From an uncultured Alphaproteobacteria bacterium (GTDB taxonomy: Bacteria > Pseudomonadota > Alphaproteobacteria > Rhodobacterales > Rhodobacteraceae), in NCBI GenBank assembly GCA_902599445.1, contig CACKFK010000016.1, positions 1 to 39,209 on the forward strand: DNA of 39,209 bases, written 5' to 3'. The translations under genes and the position numbers were made by a program. Each line of letters opens with the position of its first letter. Position 1 is the stretch's first letter. The notes under the pieces are model-generated. The model was given only the letters and a program-made list of their open reading frames with translations. It ran no database searches and had not been told where the DNA came from. Shown in pieces: positions 35,308 through 39,209 of this stretch.

Positions 35308-35386
35308 TATATTTCCTATTGGGAATTAACTTTACGAAGTCTTCTAACTTCTAAAAGTGCAAAGTCTTAAAGAAGGAGGTAATGAG

Positions 35387-36340
35387 GTGGCAGAATCAGA
35401 GAGAGAATGTATTTATTCAAATATTACGGAAACTGTTGGTAGAACACCTATGGTAAGATTATCAAAGCTTGCCAAAAATATGGCTGCCAAAGCTGATATA
35501 ATTGCGAAGTTGGAATTCTTTAATCCCCTGGCGTCAGTAAAAGATAGAATTGGTGTCAGCATGATTAATAGTTTGGAGAAATCTGGTGTTCTCAAACCGG
35601 GTGGTACCATAATCGAACCTACTTCCGGCAATACAGGAATAGCACTCGCTTTTGTTGCTGCGTCTAGGGGTTATGAGCTAATTCTAACTATGCCAGAAAG
35701 CATGTCTATGGAGCGTAGGAAAATGCTTAAACTTTTAGGCGCCAAGTTAGAGTTAACAGATGCTTCGAAAGGAATGAAAGGTGCAGTGTCTAGGGCAGAG
35801 GAACTCTTATCTAAGATACCTGATGCCGTAATGCCTCAGCAATTTGAGAATCTTGCTAACCCTGAGATACATATGAGAACTACTGCGAAGGAAATCTGGG
35901 ATGACTCGGGCGGTAAGGTAGATGTGTTTGTTGCTGGTGTGGGGACTGGAGGTACTATAACTGGGGTCGGGAGAGCTCTCAGGGAGAGAAATCCAAATAT
36001 AACCTTAGTGGCAGTTGAACCTGAAGACAGTCCAGTTATATCCGGTGGTGAACCTGGCCCTCACAAAATTCAAGGGATTGGGGCAGGTTTTATACCGAAA
36101 AATCTGGATGTAGAAATTATTTCTGAAATCATCAAAGTTGGAAATCAGGAAGCAGTAAGTATGGCGAGAAAAGTTGCTAGGATGGAGGGTATCCCTGTTG
36201 GTATTTCCTCCGGCGCGGCTCTTGTTGCGGCAACTAAAGTTGCCCGCAAGGAAAGTAATAAAGAGGCCAGGGTAGTCGTGATTTTACCTAGCTTTGCAGA
36301 AAGATATTTGTCAACAATTCTTTTTGAGGGTTTAGATTAA
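35387..36340 (+). CDS. cysK: cysteine synthase A (O-acetylserine sulfhydrylase)
   Basis: PLP enzyme that makes cysteine from O-acetylserine and sulfide. Lys52 in NPLASVKDRIG binds PLP; EPTSGNTGIALA binds the substrate carboxylate; VGTGGTITGVGR holds the phosphate; PEDSPVISGGEPGPHKIQGIGAGFIP is the CysK-type loop. The closing VILPSFAERYLST is also typical. The frame reaches back to GTG 35357, but GTG 35387 sits 6 nt after AAGGAGGT and gives a normal 317-residue protein. It is followed 35 bp later by a MoeB/ThiF-type gene, suggesting a sulfur-transfer operon. Confidence 0.95.
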   Translation: MAESERECIYSNITETVGRTPMVRLSKLAKNMAAKADIIAKLEFFNPLASVKDRIGVSMINSLEKSGVLKPGGTIIEPTSGNTGIALAFVAASRGYELILTMPESMSMERRKMLKLLGAKLELTDASKGMKGAVSRAEELLSKIPDAVMPQQFENLANPEIHMRTTAKEIWDDSGGKVDVFVAGVGTGGTITGVGRALRERNPNITLVAVEPEDSPVISGGEPGPHKIQGIGAGFIPKNLDVEIISEIIKVGNQEAVSMARKVARMEGIPVGISSGAALVAATKVARKESNKEARVVVILPSFAERYLSTILFEGLD

Positions 36341-36375
36341 TTACTCTTTTTTAGAGATTGGGCTTGTGAGGTATT

Positions 36376-37119
36376 TTGGACAGTAGTCAATTAGAGAGAT
36401 ATGCTAGACATATTCTATTAAAAGAAATAGGAGGATCTGGTCAATCAAGACTAGCAAATACTCAAATTACTATGATTGGAGCAGGAGGTCTAGGATCAGT
36501 GGCACTTTATTACCTTGTTGCTGCAGGGGTAGGTAAAATACAAATAGTTGATAGTGATATCGTTAGCCTATCTAATCTCCAAAGACAGATTTTGTTTAGG
36601 AATTCAGATCTTGGAGAAAAAAAAGTTTTTGCAGCTAAGAAGAATCTTTTGCAACTAAATCCTCTTGTAGAAATTTCAGTATGGGATGATTTATTTTCTT
36701 TAGAGAACAGTTCAAGGATAATAAATCGATCAGATTTAATTATAGATGGAACTGATAATTTTAAGTCTAAGTCACTTATATGTAAGGTAGCATATGAACA
36801 CAAAATACCTCTAATTTATGGTGGGTTAAGTCAGTGGGAAGGGCAGGTATGCTTATTTGACCCTACCTTACCTTCAGCATGCTTTAATTGTATTTACCCG
36901 AATGCTCCCAATCAACATGTGGAGGAGAATTGTGTTGATCTGGGCATAATTGGTCCTACTGTGGGTGTGATAGGTTCCTTAATGGCAGGGGAGGCAATCA
37001 AATTTATTACTTCTGCAGGAAAACCTTTCGTTGATCAGATCTTAACTTACGATTGTTTACATGGGGAATTCCGAAGATTCCAAGTAGAAAAACGTGAAGA
37101 CTGTCCAGTCTGTTCATAA
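36376..37119 (+). CDS. moeB: MoeB/ThiF/HesA-family E1-like adenylyltransferase
   Basis: Activates the C-terminus of a ubiquitin-like sulfur carrier (MoaD, ThiS or similar) by adenylation, for molybdopterin or thiamine synthesis. The sequence has the ATP loop GAGGLG (35-40), DSDIVSLSNLQRQILF, and DGTDN with the Mg-binding Asp. Two Cys-x2-Cys pairs, CFNC (169-172) and CPVC (243-246), form the structural zinc site, and ENCVDLGIIGPTVGVIGS completes it. The 247 residues match single-domain MoeB; there is no rhodanese domain. It starts at TTG 36376. The carrier protein gene is not in the window, so MoeB and ThiF roles cannot be separated. Confidence 0.88.
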   Translation: MDSSQLERYARHILLKEIGGSGQSRLANTQITMIGAGGLGSVALYYLVAAGVGKIQIVDSDIVSLSNLQRQILFRNSDLGEKKVFAAKKNLLQLNPLVEISVWDDLFSLENSSRIINRSDLIIDGTDNFKSKSLICKVAYEHKIPLIYGGLSQWEGQVCLFDPTLPSACFNCIYPNAPNQHVEENCVDLGIIGPTVGVIGSLMAGEAIKFITSAGKPFVDQILTYDCLHGEFRRFQVEKREDCPVCS

Positions 37120-37132
37120 AAAATTGGTTGAA

Positions 37133-38113
37133 TTAATTCGTTAAGACAATATCAGGCGGTGTATGTCCGTCTACAAATGTTTTGATATTTATTATAACCT
37201 TTTCACCCATTTCGATTCGCCCTTCTATAGTGGCTGAACTCATGTGGGGTAAAAGAAATACATTGTCCAACTCTTTCAACCTTGGATTAATCTTGTTTCC
37301 TTTTTCAAAGACATCTAGGGCAGCCCCTGCTAATTTACCTGATCGTAGCATTCTTGTAAGAGCATCTTCATCTATCAACTCTCCCCTAGCTGTATTAATA
37401 ATATAGGAGGTTTTTTTCATTAGTTTTAGCCGTCTAGAGTTAATTAGGTGAAACGTTGATGGCGTATGTGGTGCATTTATTGATAGGAAGTCTATTCTGG
37501 CCAGCATCTGGTCGAGGCTTTCCCAAAACGTAGCCTCAAGATTCTCTTCTATCTTGTTAGGTAGTCTATTTCTATTATGATAATGGACTTGAATACCAAA
37601 AGCATTAGCCCTCCTTGCAATTGCTTGGCCTATCCTTCCCATTCCTAAAATACCTAATCTCTTACCATTAATACGGTGTCCTAATAAGGCATTGGGGGCC
37701 CATCCATCCCAACCATCATCTTGCAGTTGCATGACCCCTTCCTTGATACGTCTTGGCACACTTAATATCAGAGTCATTGCCATGTCGGCGGTATCTTCAG
37801 TTAAAACATTCGGGGTATTGGTGACCGTGATACCCTTTCTTTTGGCATAGTTAATATCTATATTATCAAAACCGGCGCCATAGTTTGCAATTAAACGGAG
37901 GTTTTTCCCGGTGTTCTCTAATACGTGTTTATCAATTCTATCACCTATAGTTGGTACAAGAACGTCGCAATATCTTACGGTATCCAAAATTTGGTTTTGC
38001 GACATTGGCTGAGGTGAATTATACAGTTTCACATCAAATAGCTCTTTTAATCTAGTTTCAACAGGTTCTGGTAACTGTCTTGTAATGGCGACTTTAATTC
38101 GTTTGGCAGTCAT
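37133..38113 (-). CDS. D-2-hydroxyacid dehydrogenase (D-glycerate dehydrogenase / glyoxylate reductase type)
   Basis: NAD(P)-dependent dehydrogenase of about 326 residues from the ATG at 38113 (a TTG at 38128 would add five). The Rossmann motif is GILGMGRIGQAIARRA. The catalytic triad is the Arg of INTARGELID, the Glu of LDVFEKGNKINP and the His of LLPHMSSATIEGRIEMG. The last block plus IINIKTFVDGHTPPDIV is typical of the alphaproteobacterial D-glycerate dehydrogenase/glyoxylate reductase subgroup. It may interconvert glyoxylate and glycolate or hydroxypyruvate and D-glycerate. It is divergent from an SH3-domain gene. Confidence 0.92.
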   Translation of the reverse strand: MTAKRIKVAITRQLPEPVETRLKELFDVKLYNSPQPMSQNQILDTVRYCDVLVPTIGDRIDKHVLENTGKNLRLIANYGAGFDNIDINYAKRKGITVTNTPNVLTEDTADMAMTLILSVPRRIKEGVMQLQDDGWDGWAPNALLGHRINGKRLGILGMGRIGQAIARRANAFGIQVHYHNRNRLPNKIEENLEATFWESLDQMLARIDFLSINAPHTPSTFHLINSRRLKLMKKTSYIINTARGELIDEDALTRMLRSGKLAGAALDVFEKGNKINPRLKELDNVFLLPHMSSATIEGRIEMGEKVIINIKTFVDGHTPPDIVLTN

Positions 38114-38228
38114 TGTTTTGCTATCCAAATGTTATTTTAACCCCAATTTACTTTCATGGGAGCTTTTAGTGGAGTATATTACTGAAATTCAATATAGTCA
38201 TTAAAATTTACGTTAAGTACAGTGAAGC

Positions 38229-38714
38229 ATGCCAAAAATAATATTCCTATCTGTATTACTTTTAACTCATTTAGATGGCAGCATAGTATTTGGGGAAAAT
38301 ATCTTTAACAAGGGTCGGGTCACCGGTTTGGACATACCAAGATTTGTCTCACTAAAGAATAAAAGAACTTTTGTTAGGAGAGGTCCAGGAAAATCTTATA
38401 GGATTGATTGGATCTTAGAAAAGTCTGGATTACCTTTAAAAATCATTGGTGAACATAATCACTGGCGACAAGTGGAAGATTTTCAGGGCGATACAGGTTG
38501 GGTTTATTTCCGTCTTTTATCTGGGAAACGAACCATAATAACGACTAATGAAAATATCTTATTAAGAAAAAAAAAGGGCGATAAAGCAAAACCTATTGCT
38601 GTACTAAATTCAGGAGTGGTAGGAGAACTTATAAAATTGACTAATGAATCATGTCAAGCGAGATTCCAAGGTTACAAAGGGTGGGTTGATAAAGGTGAGG
38701 TTTGGGGCTGTTAG
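38229..38714 (+). CDS. secreted SH3-domain protein
   Basis: A 161-residue exported protein with a signal-like N-terminus (IIFLSVLLLTHLDGSIVFG). It is followed by two bacterial SH3-like repeats: FVSLKNKRTFVRRGPGKSYRIDWI...NHWRQVEDFQGDTGWVY and a second one ending RFQGYKGWVDKGEVWGC. Such proteins probably bind the cell wall or another envelope partner; no catalytic domain is present. It is divergent from the hydroxyacid dehydrogenase and convergent with the response regulator. The role is unknown. Confidence 0.85.
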   Translation: MPKIIFLSVLLLTHLDGSIVFGENIFNKGRVTGLDIPRFVSLKNKRTFVRRGPGKSYRIDWILEKSGLPLKIIGEHNHWRQVEDFQGDTGWVYFRLLSGKRTIITTNENILLRKKKGDKAKPIAVLNSGVVGELIKLTNESCQARFQGYKGWVDKGEVWGC

Positions 38715-38762
38715 CACAAAAAATGAATTTCACTAAGTTTTTAAATGCCTTCCATATTGTCT

Positions 38763-39209
38763 TTAGTCTGGTACAAGTACATATCCAATACCTCGAACTG
38801 TTCTGATATACCTTGGGGACTTTGGCTCTTCTTCAATTTTTTTTCTCAACCTATTTATATTGACGTCTACGCCTCTTTCCCTTTTGAGATTAATTAAGGA
38901 TTGATCTTCTTTTAGTTCTAATGACCCCTTATTAGCCGTTTCTTGGAAAAGTATTTTAGCTAGGACCGTTCTATGCACAGGCATGTTAACAGATTTCACT
39001 AACTCTTTCATCAATAACCTTTCTGCTAGCGTTAGGGTCAGAATATTATCATCCTTCCACAATTCATTTCTATAGTTGTCATATCTAAGATCCCCTATTT
39101 TTATAATCTTAGGAATTTGAGCACCAATTAACTGGTGTTGTATCCTTTTAAGAATCTTTTCTATCCTTAACAGTAGTTCCCTTGGTTCAAAAGGTTTCGA
39201 AATATAATC
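38763..39209 (-). CDS. OmpR/PhoB-family response regulator (5' end outside the window)
   Basis: The reading frame stays open to the right edge, so only the last 148 residues are seen. They begin with the end of the receiver domain, DYISKPFEPRELLLRI, which has the conserved Lys-Pro switch. Then comes a winged-helix DNA-binding domain ending VDVNINRLRKKIEEEPKSPRYIRTVRGIGYVLV, the OmpR-family recognition helix and wing. An internal ATG at 39062 is therefore not the start. The phosphorylated Asp and any partner kinase lie beyond the window. The signal is unknown. Confidence 0.9.
   Translation of the reverse strand, partial: DYISKPFEPRELLLRIEKILKRIQHQLIGAQIPKIIKIGDLRYDNYRNELWKDDNILTLTLAERLLMKELVKSVNMPVHRTVLAKILFQETANKGSLELKEDQSLINLKRERGVDVNINRLRKKIEEEPKSPRYIRTVRGIGYVLVPD

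Noticed and set aside
1-39209. CRISPR arrays, insertion sequences, integrases, prophage genes
   Set aside because: No regularly spaced repeats, transposase or integrase motifs or phage structural genes were seen on either strand.

Overview
The window looks like a chromosomal segment from an AT-rich, Gram-negative alphaproteobacterium, probably marine or host-associated with a streamlined genome. The lineage is inferred from gene order and family type. The F0 ATP-synthase genes form their own cluster in the order atpI-atpB-atpE-atpF'-atpF, with two different b-type subunits and no F1 genes beside them. The secA/argJ/mutT neighbourhood, a CHCC zinc-finger protein, an intact endonuclease-type MutL and a D-glycerate dehydrogenase divergent from an SH3 protein all fit the same group. 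WaaA, LspA, SecA and several lipoproteins show an outer membrane with LPS. I cannot name the genus.

Layout. 1-2030: the 3' end of an unidentified gene, a gamma-glutamyltransferase-family enzyme and convergent hspQ. 2159-5409: a lytic-transglycosylase-like lipoprotein and the F0 operon. 5532-10856: an O6-alkylguanine-DNA methyltransferase, then a rightward run of PfkB-family (adenosine-like) kinase, HIT protein, zinc-finger protein and polA. 10876-16064: a CinA/MoCF-domain protein, sfsA, map and leftward secA. 16243-21649: argJ, a frameshifted mutT, eda, pgi and waaA, combining arginine synthesis, sanitation of oxidised nucleotides, lower Entner-Doudoroff and upper glycolysis steps, and LPS core. 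21650-27290 is the most accessory stretch. It holds a capsule-type glycosyltransferase, a decayed aldo/keto reductase gene, a DUF1624 membrane acyltransferase-like protein, a large beta-solenoid/RTX-like predicted lipoprotein and a divergent PEGA lipoprotein. 27418-30695: an UMF1/Atg22-type MFS transporter, a DUF3147 membrane protein, a YjbQ-family protein and an alpha/beta hydrolase. 30744-34747: tRNA-Ser(GCU), lspA, mutL, rmuC and an entericidin-like mini-lipoprotein. 34840-39209: dut, cysK, a MoeB/ThiF-type E1 enzyme, a hydroxyacid dehydrogenase, an SH3 protein and an OmpR-type response regulator cut by the window end.

Most of the window is ordinary housekeeping sequence. I did not find a clear previously undescribed multi-gene system. 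The observations most worth checking are four. (1) A G7 tract breaks mutT exactly at its Nudix box. (2) A minus-strand aldo/keto reductase fossil lies directly upstream of the capsule-type glycosyltransferase. (3) A perfect 13-bp inverted repeat puts the same motif upstream of both divergent genes secA and argJ. (4) The beta-solenoid protein combines a lipobox, a long N-terminal extension and cysteine-containing RTX-like loops.

Many genes appear to start with GTG or TTG, and several start sites proposed here are judgement calls based on ribosome-binding sites and family N-termini. Promoters and hairpins were found by eye and are low confidence.
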